This document shows positions 25,855-34,277 of a stretch of 39,531 nucleotides of DNA, in pieces. The notes below the pieces were generated by a model, which saw nothing but the letters and a program-made list of their open reading frames with translations, was not told the DNA's origin and did not search any database. This stretch comes from Solirhodobacter olei (lineage in GTDB: Bacteria; Pseudomonadota; Alphaproteobacteria; Rhodobacterales; Rhodobacteraceae): positions 1 through 39,531 of the forward strand of contig NZ_RRYH01000042.1 of the NCBI RefSeq assembly GCF_004010155.1, read 5' to 3'. How positions within the stretch are numbered: position 1 is the stretch's first letter; each line of letters opens with the position of its first letter. The translations under genes were made by a program, and so were the position numbers.

Positions 25855-26760
25855 GCATGTTTACATGCGCGAAGGGGCGCCGGAGATCAGAAGAGCGCGG
25901 ATACCACGCTGCCCAACCGAGCCTTGCCACTCGTCGACTGCTGCTTCGGCACGAACCCGAGCCAAGAGACAAAGTCCGGTCCGCGCCGAAAGCTCTCCAG
26001 TACTGGTTCGAATGACGCGATCGCGATCACGAGTCCCAGCCCGCATGGTTTGCGCCCGTCGAACCAGGTCGGCCTCTTGGCCGCGCATCTCGTCTTCTGA
26101 TCAAGTTCGGCAACCCGAGCATTCAGGCCTTTAATCTACACCAGATACATCTGGCCCGGTTCGCGGACCTTTACGGGCATCGACGTGTCGCCATCTTCAA
26201 TCGTATCCGCAAGGCGTTTGAGCTGCGCTGTCCCCGTCGCCGCGACCAATCCACGCTCAGCGAGGTGTCCGCGCAAGGCTTTGAAGATCTGGGTACGTTG
26301 GCCGACGAACATCTGCAGCGCGGGAAACAGCATCGCCCGGACTCGCTGTGCTTCCGTCTCTAGCGCGACGAAGCGCATGGTAGGACGCAAACATCTGCGC
26401 CTTCAAACGATGCCACGCATCGACTGATCGCTGCGCAACTAGCTCGAAACCTGGACAATCGTATCAGCATCCGCCGAAACATTTTTTCTGGCGCTATACG
26501 AACGGCTTCACATAGATCGTCGGGATCAGCCGCACATCGTGTCCAAACTTCTCAAACTCGAGGTCCCAACCATGCGCTGTGGCGCAAGCCTCAATGGCGA
26601 TAGCGCATTTGGATTTCTTTGCAACTAAGGCCCGCGCCCGACCCAGAAAAAGCTTCTTGCGAAACACGACGAACCCGTCCTCTCGCCCGATACACAACTG
26701 GAAACCGCGCTTTGTCAGATAGTAACTCCCGACACGGATGCCCTCTCCTACAGTGATGGT
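25855..26760 (-). pseudogene. IS110-family transposase, multiply frameshifted
   Basis: Minus-strand pieces in several frames assemble into an IS110-type transposase. The N-terminal part (26756 down to 26494) reads GFVVFRKKLFLGRARALVAK, KSKCAIAIEACATAHGW and DVRLIPTIYVKPFV, then stops. The middle (26390-26136) reads MRFVALETEAQRVRAMLF and RGHLAERGLVAATGTAQLKR. The C-terminal part (about 26130-25860) reads FEPVLESFRRGPDFVSWLGF, STSGKARLGS and IRALLISGAPSRM, switching frame at least twice. The order and spacing match the family, so this is one decayed gene, not several small ones. Confidence 0.8.
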
Positions 26761-26942
26761 TCAACACACATCACATTGGCACAATGCGATGCCGTCAGGA
26801 GGGGAAGCCACGCCATCAACAGAACCGATTGGCAGCGTTAACTATTCATGAGTCAGACCTTCCGCAGGCCATACTCTTCATCGTCGCCCTTGCAGCCATC
26901 GTCCTGTTCTGGCCTCAAAAGATCAATGATGCTGGAACAAAA

Positions 26943-28193
26943 ATGAATTTAATAAGAACCTCGATTCTAACTCTAATCTCTACGGCCGTAAAAATGGCAG
27001 CGGGGTTGGTGATTAATAAAGCCGTGGCTGTCTATATAGGCCCTACTGGCTTGGCATTGGTCGGGCAATTTCAGAACTTTAATCAGCTCATGATGACCGC
27101 GGCTCAAGGCGCAATCAATAATGGGGTTACAAAATACGTCGCTGAGTATGGCAAAGATGGAGACCGCATTCCAGCACTTCTTAGCACTGCCGTTAGGATC
27201 AGCCTTTCTTCCTCCGCGCTGGTAGGATTGGGGATAATAGTATTTGCAAACTACGCGTCCACGCAAATATTAAAGTCGGATCACTATGGTTATATATTTG
27301 TAATCCTTGGCTTTACCATTTCGTTATTTGTCCTAAACAACCTATTGCTATCCATTCTTAACGGCCTCAGGGAGATCAAAATCTGGGTAGCAATTAACAT
27401 TATCCAAAGCATATATGGCCTAATTTTTACAACACTATTGATAAAGTTTCTCGGGCTGGATGGCATTCTCATAGCACTGGCAACCAATCAATCCGTAATA
27501 TTTTTTATATTGCTATGGATGCTGAGGGGCCACAAAATAATTAATCTTGAAAACTTCAAGAGGCCATTTGACAAGCCAGAGGCCAAAAAACTTGCGGCCT
27601 TCGCTGCAATGGCAGTTGTTAGCGCTATTACGGTGCCAGTTTCGCATCTGGTTATTCGTAACTATATTGGCACAACCCTTGGCTGGGATGAGGCGGGATA
27701 CTGGCAGGCAATGTGGTATATCTCAACGATGTACCTAATGGCAGTGACTACAACGCTAAGCATCTACTATCTCCCCAAGCTATCAGAAATCACCGACAAG
27801 GCCACGATCAGAAGTGAACTTTGGCATGGTTACAAAATAATTATGCCTCTTGTAGCTATTACGTCGGTTGGGATATTTCTGATGAAGGATTACATCATAG
27901 CGCTGCTGTTTACTAATGACTTTCTCCCAATTCGTCAGCTATTTTTGTGGCAATTAGTGGGAGATGTTCTCAAGGTCGCATCCTGGCTATTCGCGTATTT
28001 GATGGTTGCCAAATCTATGTCCAAGACTTTTATCGTTACGGAGATATCATTTAGCCTAAGTTTGGTCCTTTTAGCCAGGTGGCTTGTCGGTCAGTATGGC
28101 TTGGTCGGGATTAGTTATGCATTTGCCGCAAATTACGCAATTTACTTAATTGTTATAATCTTCGTTACGAAAAGGGCGTGGGCCGGAGCCTGA
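26943..28193 (+). CDS. wzx: Wzx-type polysaccharide flippase (WzxE-like)
   Basis: Integral membrane protein of 416 residues, exactly the length of E. coli WzxE, with about twelve hydrophobic segments. It should flip lipid-linked oligosaccharide units from cytoplasm to periplasm. Resemblance is clear in the N-terminus (IRTSILTLISTAVKMAAGLV), NNGVTKYVAEYG, GWDEAGYWQAMWYIS and FLWQLVGDVLKVASWLFAYL. The ATG at 26943 was chosen because it aligns with WzxE; an in-frame extension of 53 codons upstream includes a separate hydrophobic stretch and seems spurious. The ribosome binding site (GGAAC) is weak. This gene opens a visibly AT-rich section. Confidence 0.9.
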   Translation: MNLIRTSILTLISTAVKMAAGLVINKAVAVYIGPTGLALVGQFQNFNQLMMTAAQGAINNGVTKYVAEYGKDGDRIPALLSTAVRISLSSSALVGLGIIVFANYASTQILKSDHYGYIFVILGFTISLFVLNNLLLSILNGLREIKIWVAINIIQSIYGLIFTTLLIKFLGLDGILIALATNQSVIFFILLWMLRGHKIINLENFKRPFDKPEAKKLAAFAAMAVVSAITVPVSHLVIRNYIGTTLGWDEAGYWQAMWYISTMYLMAVTTTLSIYYLPKLSEITDKATIRSELWHGYKIIMPLVAITSVGIFLMKDYIIALLFTNDFLPIRQLFLWQLVGDVLKVASWLFAYLMVAKSMSKTFIVTEISFSLSLVLLARWLVGQYGLVGISYAFAANYAIYLIVIIFVTKRAWAGA

Positions 28194-28399
28194 TATAATT
28201 GGCTTCCTGATTTGAGGAATCAATTTCGACATCAGGCGGCTGAAGGTCTTAAGGGACGCCCTTCTTCACAGTGCTGCCTTAATTAACATTGCTTTCACGC
28301 AAAGCGGCGCCATCAGAAGGGGCCGCCGCACTAGACACAGAGCCGTATCGACCAATCAAAGACAAACTCTCATGCCCGGCAGATAAAGGACAAAAATCT

Positions 28400-29467
28400 A
28401 TGAAAATTCTCTTGTTGGGAGAATATAGCTCTCTCCACAAAAATCTAAAAGAGGGATTGCAAGAACTTGGGCATGATGCTGTTGTTGCTGGTTCGGGGGA
28501 CGGGTTTAAGAAAGTGCCCGTTGATATTGACTTCAATTCCTCGCTGCCCGGTATTTTTGGTAAGGTGGGCCGCCGTCTGAAGCCGATTCTTTCCTCGGAT
28601 CAATTGAAAGGGTACGATATTGTGCAGTTAATCAATCCATTTTATTTGTATTACCGGTTTCTGCCAATGAGTTATTTTTTCGATTGGCTGATAAGGAACA
28701 ATGAAAAGTTCTTTATGCTGGGCGCCGGCGACGATGCGTATTTCTGGAAGCATGGGCGAAGGATTTTGCCGTATGGACCATTTGATGATTTCTTAAAGTA
28801 TGACCTCAAATCGGATAGATATTACATGGATACTGAATGGGCATACAGATTCAACAAGTCGCTGTTGGAAAAGTCCTGTGGAATCATACCGATAATGTAT
28901 GAATATGAAGTTGGCTATCGTGGCGAATCGAAGAGACTCGATACCATTCCAATTCCAATTAATACCAGAAAGGTTGAATATCGGGAAAATAGGGTCGGCA
29001 ACAAGCTTATCGTTTTTCATGGGCTGAATCGATACGGATTTAAAGGCACGAGGCATGTGGAGGAGGCTTTTGATTATCTCGCAAAGAAATATCCGAATGA
29101 TCTTGAGTTGGTCATTGACGGTAAAATGCCTTTGGACCGTTATCTGGAATTGATGAGGCGCACTAACGTAGTTATCGATCAAATGTATGCTCATTCTCTG
29201 GGTCTTAATGGTATCTACGCTATGGCAATGGGTAAGGTGGTTATGGGTGGGGCGGAACCTCTTTCATTAAAGAGCTTGGGTGTCGAGAAAACTCCGGTTA
29301 TAAATTTACTACCGAGTGCCAAAAGTGTAATCGTTGAGATTGAGAACCTCTTGGACATGCGGAGCAGCATAAAGGATTTGGGTTTGGAATCCAGACGGTT
29401 TGCTGAACTTGTTCACGGTCATGTACGGGTTGCGCAGAAATATGTGGATACATGGCTTAACAATTGA
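28400..29467 (+). CDS. glycosyltransferase, GT-B fold (GT4-like)
   Basis: Protein of 355 residues beginning MKILLLGEYSSLHKNLKEGL, the usual first strand of a GT-B glycosyltransferase. The C-terminal half has donor-domain features: KLIVFHGLNRYGFKGTRHVE, LELVIDGKMPLDRYLELMRR, and VVIDQMYAHSLGLNGIYAMA followed by MGKVVMGG. It would add one sugar to the lipid-linked repeat unit on the cytoplasmic side. The ATG at 28400 has AAAGGA just upstream; an in-frame start 37 codons earlier lacks one. AT-rich like the flippase. An IS3 element lies 72 bases downstream and separates it from the next glycosyltransferase. Confidence 0.75.
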   Translation: MKILLLGEYSSLHKNLKEGLQELGHDAVVAGSGDGFKKVPVDIDFNSSLPGIFGKVGRRLKPILSSDQLKGYDIVQLINPFYLYYRFLPMSYFFDWLIRNNEKFFMLGAGDDAYFWKHGRRILPYGPFDDFLKYDLKSDRYYMDTEWAYRFNKSLLEKSCGIIPIMYEYEVGYRGESKRLDTIPIPINTRKVEYRENRVGNKLIVFHGLNRYGFKGTRHVEEAFDYLAKKYPNDLELVIDGKMPLDRYLELMRRTNVVIDQMYAHSLGLNGIYAMAMGKVVMGGAEPLSLKSLGVEKTPVINLLPSAKSVIVEIENLLDMRSSIKDLGLESRRFAELVHGHVRVAQKYVDTWLNN

Positions 29468-29539
29468 CGAATCTTGAAGTTCGTCATTAGAAGTCCTGGT
29501 TCCTCCGCAGTTGAGTTCCGCTGAGAACTGATCTGGATA

Positions 29540-29566
29540 TGGAGTGAACCCCACGGGCTGGACCAC
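29540..29566 (+). repeat. left terminal inverted repeat of the IS3 element
   Basis: Begins TGGAGTGAACCCC and matches 30787-30813 in reverse complement without mismatch over 27 bases. Confidence 0.92.
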
Positions 29567-29616
29567 GAGCCCCTGGTGAGCTGATACGCTGACCGGGCCT
29601 TGATTGGAGAAGGCTC

Positions 29617-29982
29617 ATGACTTCACGTGGTCCCTACCGGCGACATTCGTTGCCGATGAAGCTGGAGCTCTGCCAAGACATTCGTGCCGGGGTTATCGGT
29701 CGGCGGGACGCGCAGCGCGTTCACCGCATCTCAGCCAACCTCATCCAGCTGTGGCTGACTCAGTTCGATCGCGGCGAGCTCACGAGCGAGGAGGCCGAAG
29801 CCAGCGTCATCGCCGAGTACGAAGCCAAGATCGCCGCTCTCGAACGCAAGGTCGGTCAGCTGACGATGGAGCTGGACCTCGTCAAAAAAACACCGCGGCC
29901 CCCGAGCGTCACCGGCAGCGAGAGATCCTTGATCGTCACTGGCCCTGGGGCTGCTCCATCAGGCAAGGGTGCAAAGCCATGA
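29617..29982 (+). CDS. IS3 transposase OrfA
   Basis: Protein of 121 residues with an N-terminal helix-turn-helix (YRRHSLPMKLELCQDI, then GRRDAQRVHRISANLIQLWL) and a leucine-zipper-like helix EYEAKIAALERKVGQLTMEL, the DNA-binding and oligomerisation parts of IS3 transposase. A run of seven A at 29884-29890 lies at the end of that helix, where IS3 elements normally shift -1 to make OrfAB. The ATG at 29617 follows GGAGAAGG. Its stop overlaps the orfB ATG (ATGA at 29979-29982). Confidence 0.88.
   Translation: MTSRGPYRRHSLPMKLELCQDIRAGVIGRRDAQRVHRISANLIQLWLTQFDRGELTSEEAEASVIAEYEAKIAALERKVGQLTMELDLVKKTPRPPSVTGSERSLIVTGPGAAPSGKGAKP
29884..29890 (+). other. probable -1 frameshift slippery run (A7)
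   Basis: Seven A residues in the orfA frame (AAA AAA A) precede the region where the orfB frame, which is -1 relative to orfA, is open. This is the expected position for programmed frameshifting that fuses OrfA to OrfB. Confidence 0.6.
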
Positions 29983-30772
29983 GCCTGCCGCGCAGCACCT
30001 TCTATTATCGGGCCGGATCCTCGGGGACCGGACCGACGGATGCGGAGATCACGGCCTTGATCGAGGACATCCAGGATGAGTTTCCCCGCTATGGCTACCG
30101 GCGTGTGACCCATGAACTGCGCCGCCGCGGGCTGATCGTGAACCACAAGCGAGTGTCGCGGATCATGAGGTTGGCAGGTTTGGGCGTCAGGCCGCGGAAA
30201 CGCTACGTGCGCACGACGAACAGTCGGCATGACCAGCCGATCCACCCGAACCTCTATCGCAACAGGATCCCCGATCGGCCTGACCAGGTCTGGGTGGCAG
30301 ATTTCACCTATATCCGTGTAGCCCAGGGCTTCTGCTATCTCGCGGTGATTCTGGATGCGTGGAGCCGCAAGGTCGTGGGCTATGCGCTGTCGCAGCGCCT
30401 GGACACGCCGCTCGCGCTTGCCGCGCTTCGATGCGCCGTCGCGAGCAGGAAGCCTCCGCCGGGATGCATCCATCACACGGACCGCGGCTGCCAATACGCA
30501 TCCCAGCTGTATCGCGATGCTCTCGACGCCGAGGATTGCGCGGGTCCATGAGCGGCGTCGGCAACCCCTACCACAACGCCCAGGCGGAGAGCTTCATAAA
30601 GACGCTGAAGGTCGAGGAGGTCTGCATCGCCGGCTACGAAACCTTTGCCGATGTCGCCACCCGGTTGCCGATCTTCATCGAGCAGGTCTACAACAGCAGA
30701 AGACTGCACTCCGCCCTCGACTACCGTCCGCCCAAGGAATTTGAAACCCTATTCGCCCAGCGGGCGGCTTAG
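29979..30772 (+). pseudogene. IS3 transposase OrfB, frameshifted
   Basis: Catalytic (DDE, rve) half of the transposase. It starts at ATG 29979 overlapping the orfA stop, with HTH_21-like EFPRYGYRRVTHELRRRG. The first Asp is in QVWVADFTYI (residue 108) and the second in HHTDRGCQYAS (residue 168). The frame then ends early at 30551, while the rest (GLRGSMSGVGNPYHNAQAES, FIKTLKVEE, to 30772) continues in the next frame. One base appears lost near 30525-30535. The catalytic Glu (AQAES) is therefore out of frame and the product should be dead, unless the base is a sequencing error. Confidence 0.85.
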
Positions 30773-30786
30773 TTCGAAGGAGCCCA

Positions 30787-30813
30787 GTGGTCCAGCCCGT
30801 GGGGTTCACTCCA
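30787..30813 (-). repeat. right terminal inverted repeat of the IS3 element
   Basis: Reverse complement of the left terminal repeat over 27 bases; ends …TTCACTCCA at 30813. Confidence 0.92.
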
Positions 30814-30886
30814 ACACTCGGGTTGTGTAATGGCTCAGCTTGATGCTTCGGCGTGCGAACAACTACATATAATGGCGGGGAAGCCG

Positions 30887-31687
30887 ATGACCTTAAAATC
30901 GCCAAAAATCTCTTGGCTACTTTGCACAAATGTGGACAATAAAATGTTTCGAAATGCGATTGCATCCTGCCTAGCACAGACCCAAGAAGACTTTGAGCTC
31001 GTAATAGTAGTAAACGGCGACCGTCGTCGGGAGATCCACTCAAACATTGCGCCCATGATGGAGAGGGATCCCCGTATCAAGATCGAGGTTACAGATATTA
31101 ACTTTTTACCTTTTAGCCTCAATCTTGGAATTCACGTTGCATCCGGCAAGTATATTGCCAGAATGGACGCCGACGACCTTGCCGGGGTGGAGCGCTTGCG
31201 GAGACAAGCTTCTATCCTTGATTGCCAGAATGCAACAAACGTCGTGGCCACCGACGTGAATTTGATTGACAGCCATGGTCGTGTTGTAGGGTATCGATCT
31301 GCACCGCGGTCCACCAGCGAACTGCATCGCCTGCTGTTTTGGCGGAACCCCCTGGTTCATCCATCCATAATGTTTAGAAAATCCGCATTGCAAACAGTTG
31401 GCGGATATCCGGCAAATGCGCACTGCGAAGACTACGCTTTGCTGTTATTATTAAAGGAACGTGGACTCTTAACATATCATTCTATTGCTGAGCCGCTCAC
31501 ATCGTACAGAGATACTTCCAGTGGTCCAGCCAGAAGGGCGCGATCGGCGTATTCGTCAATGGCAGGTCTGATGTTGGACTATTTTATCCGTGGCTACGGA
31601 ATAAAGTACTGTTTCGGCGCAGGTTGGCAGATTCTTAAGAGTCTGATTCGCGGGGTTTCGGACAATAAGAGGATCGTGTCAGCTTGA
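30887..31687 (+). CDS. family 2 glycosyltransferase
   Basis: Cytoplasmic GT-A glycosyltransferase of 266 residues. It opens with ISWLLCTNVDNKMFRNAIAS, followed by TQEDFELVIVVNG. It carries the metal/nucleotide-binding acidic motif RMDADD (92-97) after NLGIHVASGKYIA, and HPSIMFRKSALQTVGGY in the acceptor region. It probably adds one residue of the repeat unit. The ATG at 30887 was preferred since GGGGAAG precedes it; in-frame ATGs at 30830 and 30872 lack a good site, and 30830 sits right at the IS end. The stop overlaps the start of the next gene (TTGA), so the two are coupled. Confidence 0.85.
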   Translation: MTLKSPKISWLLCTNVDNKMFRNAIASCLAQTQEDFELVIVVNGDRRREIHSNIAPMMERDPRIKIEVTDINFLPFSLNLGIHVASGKYIARMDADDLAGVERLRRQASILDCQNATNVVATDVNLIDSHGRVVGYRSAPRSTSELHRLLFWRNPLVHPSIMFRKSALQTVGGYPANAHCEDYALLLLLKERGLLTYHSIAEPLTSYRDTSSGPARRARSAYSSMAGLMLDYFIRGYGIKYCFGAGWQILKSLIRGVSDNKRIVSA

Positions 31688-32733
31688 TTTACATCTGCTT
31701 ATATGTGTTCTACTATTTTTGTTGGGGGATTTCCGAGGTAACTAATTACCGTGGGCGAGCAATATTGGCCATTGGGATGCTTCCGTTTGTTATTGTCTGT
31801 TTGTTTCGAGGCAATGTTGGGACGGATCTGTTTAGCTATGAGCACCTAGTCGCATTATATTCAAGGCCAAACTCATACAACGGGAGCGAACCGCTTTTCT
31901 ATTTAATGGTCCGTTGGATTAATTCGATTACTAACGACAACAAACTAACGATGCGTGTGGTCAGCGGCATCATATCAGCTATATTCATAATATTTTTTCT
32001 CAACTCTAGGCGGGGTAGTCGCTTTGTGTTTTGTGCCGTAATCTTTCCTACCCTCTTTATTTCATATACAATGAATGTAAATAGAATCGGACTTGCGACA
32101 GCAATCTATATGCTAGCGGGGATCCATGAGAGGCGAGCGCTCGAGTCAAAGGCCCTCATTAGGAAAATGGTTTCCGTTGGTTTTCACTACTCAGCTGCCT
32201 TTTTTATCGGGATGGACATTTTCGATTCACGCGCGAAGAACAGTCGGCACCGATTACTGATTTCCACAGGCATTATCGCAGGGTTGGTGATTGGCAGTTA
32301 TTTTCTGTCTTCCTATTTGGAGGGTAAGTTTTCAATGTATAGGAATTTTTCGGCACCCTCTGCGTTTTCAGGCCTGTCTTTAATATTGGAGTTTTCAGGC
32401 CTAGGGTACGCAATTTTGTCGATGTCTACTCAGGTCTCTGGATCTCGCGGCACATTAGTAAGATCTTCAGTGTTATTCTTTGCCTTCTTTGTAATATCTC
32501 GATATAGCTATTCAGGTTTGAGGATGATGGATTTGGTGGTATCTTGGCTTACCATTTGGATTTGCCGGCAAATTGAGAATAGTGGCGGTAAGTTATCTAG
32601 ATCGGGGAAGTTGGTCTTGCTGACCACCGGACTAATCGTGGTCAGTGGAAACGTCTTTGGATATTATGCTGCGTATGGGCAAGGAGAATCTCCCTTTTTG
32701 CCATTTAATTGGATCTCGAGCATCGCGCTCTAG
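31684..32733 (+). CDS. wzy: EpsG-family oligosaccharide polymerase (Wzy)
   Basis: Membrane protein of 349 residues with about nine to ten hydrophobic segments, TTG start overlapping the preceding stop. The block RGNVGTDLFSYEHLV, followed by TLFISYTMNVNRIGLATAIY and VSVGFHYSAAFFIG, is the signature of EpsG-type Wzy proteins, which polymerise flipped repeat units in the periplasm. Together with the WzxE-like flippase it shows a Wzx/Wzy-dependent pathway. It is AT-rich and ends the low-GC section; about 235 bases without a clear gene follow before the next glycosyltransferase. Confidence 0.82.
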   Translation: MIYICLYVFYYFCWGISEVTNYRGRAILAIGMLPFVIVCLFRGNVGTDLFSYEHLVALYSRPNSYNGSEPLFYLMVRWINSITNDNKLTMRVVSGIISAIFIIFFLNSRRGSRFVFCAVIFPTLFISYTMNVNRIGLATAIYMLAGIHERRALESKALIRKMVSVGFHYSAAFFIGMDIFDSRAKNSRHRLLISTGIIAGLVIGSYFLSSYLEGKFSMYRNFSAPSAFSGLSLILEFSGLGYAILSMSTQVSGSRGTLVRSSVLFFAFFVISRYSYSGLRMMDLVVSWLTIWICRQIENSGGKLSRSGKLVLLTTGLIVVSGNVFGYYAAYGQGESPFLPFNWISSIAL

Positions 32734-32969
32734 GCGGCTCTGTTGCTGTGGCCGCTCACCTAGGCGCACGGATGCCTGCGGGGACGGTTACAGCATCAAA
32801 GCCAGTTTAGTTTATTGCGTTTAGGAAACCGGTGAACAAGGTAAATCTTCATTCGGCCGATTTGCCATTGATCGACCGATTGCGGCATCGGACCGACTTA
32901 GGCCGTACGTTTATAGTAATTCCGTTATCCCCCGCTCGACTGTTTTGATTTCCTACCGGTGATTCTGCG

Positions 32970-34172
32970 ATGAACAGACAACGTACCCGCATATTGATTG
33001 CCACCACTGTGCCCGAGACGTTGGCAACGATACTGGCCGGCCAACCGCGCTGGCTCGCGCAGCATTTCGACATACATTTAATAACCAGCCCAGGAAAGTT
33101 GCTTGGCCTGGTTTCGGATAATGAGGGAATTACCCCGAAGACTATCAAAATGAGGCGCGGGATCGCACCCCTTACTGATCTTTTGTCGATTTGGCAAGCC
33201 TTTCGGGCAATTCGGCGGATACGGCCTGATATCGTACATTCTTACACGCCCAAAGCGGGATTGGTATTAATGGTGGCAGCATACTTGGCCAGAATTCCAG
33301 TTCGAATTCATACCTTTACTGGACTGGTATTTCCTAGCAACGTTGGCCTGAGGAGGCACTTGTTGATCGCCGTTGATCGGTTGATATGCGCGTGTGCGAC
33401 CAATGTTGTGCCCGAGGGTGAAGGCGTGCGGCGAGATATTTCAGCTCACGGAATTACTAATAAGCCTCTGGAAGTAGTGGGTAACGGCAATATTGCGGGT
33501 GTCGACACGGTGCATTTTGACCCACTCGATCACACCGTGGTCAACGCGGCTTCGTCCCTTAGGATCACGCTCGGAATTGGACCACGTGACTTTGTCATAG
33601 GTTTCATTGGAAGGCTTAACCGTGACAAGGGACTAAAGGAGATGGTCGCGGCGTTCACCGAAGTCGCTGATCGCGCTAAAATGGATGCGCTCAATGGACG
33701 GCTGTGGTTGTTGTGTGTTGGTGATCCGGATATGACAGCCCCCATTCCATCAGAGACCATGGCGCGGATGGCGAGCGATCCCAACATTATAATGGCAGGC
33801 TGGCAGCACGACACTCGGCCCTATCTGGGTCTCATGGACGTGCTTGTGCTACCCAGCTATCGCGAAGGCTTTCCCAACGTACTTTTGCAGGGGAGCGCCA
33901 TGTGTCTGCCGGTGATTGCCACCGACATTAATGGTTCGAATGAAATCGTGGTGCCTGGTGAAACTGGTTGGTTGGTACCCGTACACGATGTGGAGGCACT
34001 GACCACGGTGATGCGAACGCTACTTGGGCTAACGCGATGTGAGCGTGCTCAGATTGGTGCCAATGGCCGTGCTCGAGTGGAGGGCCTCTATACCCAATCC
34101 ATAGTGCGCAATGCGCTTCTGGACCTCTATTTAAGGTTGAGTTATTGTGTGAATAACTTACGTCAAGATTGA
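32970..34172 (+). CDS. family 4 glycosyltransferase
   Basis: GT-B retaining glycosyltransferase of 400 residues. The N-terminal domain has TRILIATTVPETLATILAGQ, DIVHSYTPKAGLVLMVAAYL and RIHTFTGLVFPS. The C-terminal domain has FVIGFIGRLNRDKGLKEMV, VLVLPSYREGFPNVLLQGSA and ATDINGSNEIVVPGETGWLV, including the ExxxxxxxE-type donor region (REGFPNVLLQ…). It resembles PglA/PglJ-type enzymes that add the second sugar onto a bacillosamine-type lipid-linked sugar, which fits the adjacent dehydratase, aminotransferase and phosphoglycosyl transferase; that role is inferred. Base composition returns toward the genome norm. Confidence 0.88.
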   Translation: MNRQRTRILIATTVPETLATILAGQPRWLAQHFDIHLITSPGKLLGLVSDNEGITPKTIKMRRGIAPLTDLLSIWQAFRAIRRIRPDIVHSYTPKAGLVLMVAAYLARIPVRIHTFTGLVFPSNVGLRRHLLIAVDRLICACATNVVPEGEGVRRDISAHGITNKPLEVVGNGNIAGVDTVHFDPLDHTVVNAASSLRITLGIGPRDFVIGFIGRLNRDKGLKEMVAAFTEVADRAKMDALNGRLWLLCVGDPDMTAPIPSETMARMASDPNIIMAGWQHDTRPYLGLMDVLVLPSYREGFPNVLLQGSAMCLPVIATDINGSNEIVVPGETGWLVPVHDVEALTTVMRTLLGLTRCERAQIGANGRARVEGLYTQSIVRNALLDLYLRLSYCVNNLRQD

Positions 34173-34277
34173 GCCGTGGCCGCACTTGGCTTTATCGCAC
34201 TTCATTTCATCTATCTTGGTCAAGAGACTAAGGAAAGAACACGGTGTCCAATTCGATGCCCCGTAGGGAGTAAGAAA

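Larger units (their letters stand above)
29540..30813 (+). mobile_element. IS3-family insertion sequence, inactivated
   Basis: Element of 1274 bases bounded by perfect 27-base inverted repeats (29540-29566 and 30787-30813) with partial matching beyond them. It contains orfA and orfB in the usual two-frame layout. The transposase is frameshifted before the catalytic Glu. The bases flanking the two ends (…ATA and ACA…) are not an exact 3-base duplication, so later change or recombination may have occurred. It lies between two glycosyltransferase genes without cutting either and may pass transcription to the downstream gene. Confidence 0.9.

Noticed and set aside
26136-26697. Two apparently separate small minus-strand genes
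   Set aside because: Both are in-order pieces of a single IS110 transposase separated by a stop and frameshifts.
28246-28270. Terminator after the flippase gene (AAGGG-ACG-CCCTT)
   Set aside because: A 5-bp stem without a T-run is too weak to call.
29537-30816. Target-site duplication around the IS3 element
   Set aside because: The flanking triplets are ATA and ACA; one mismatch in three bases is not support.
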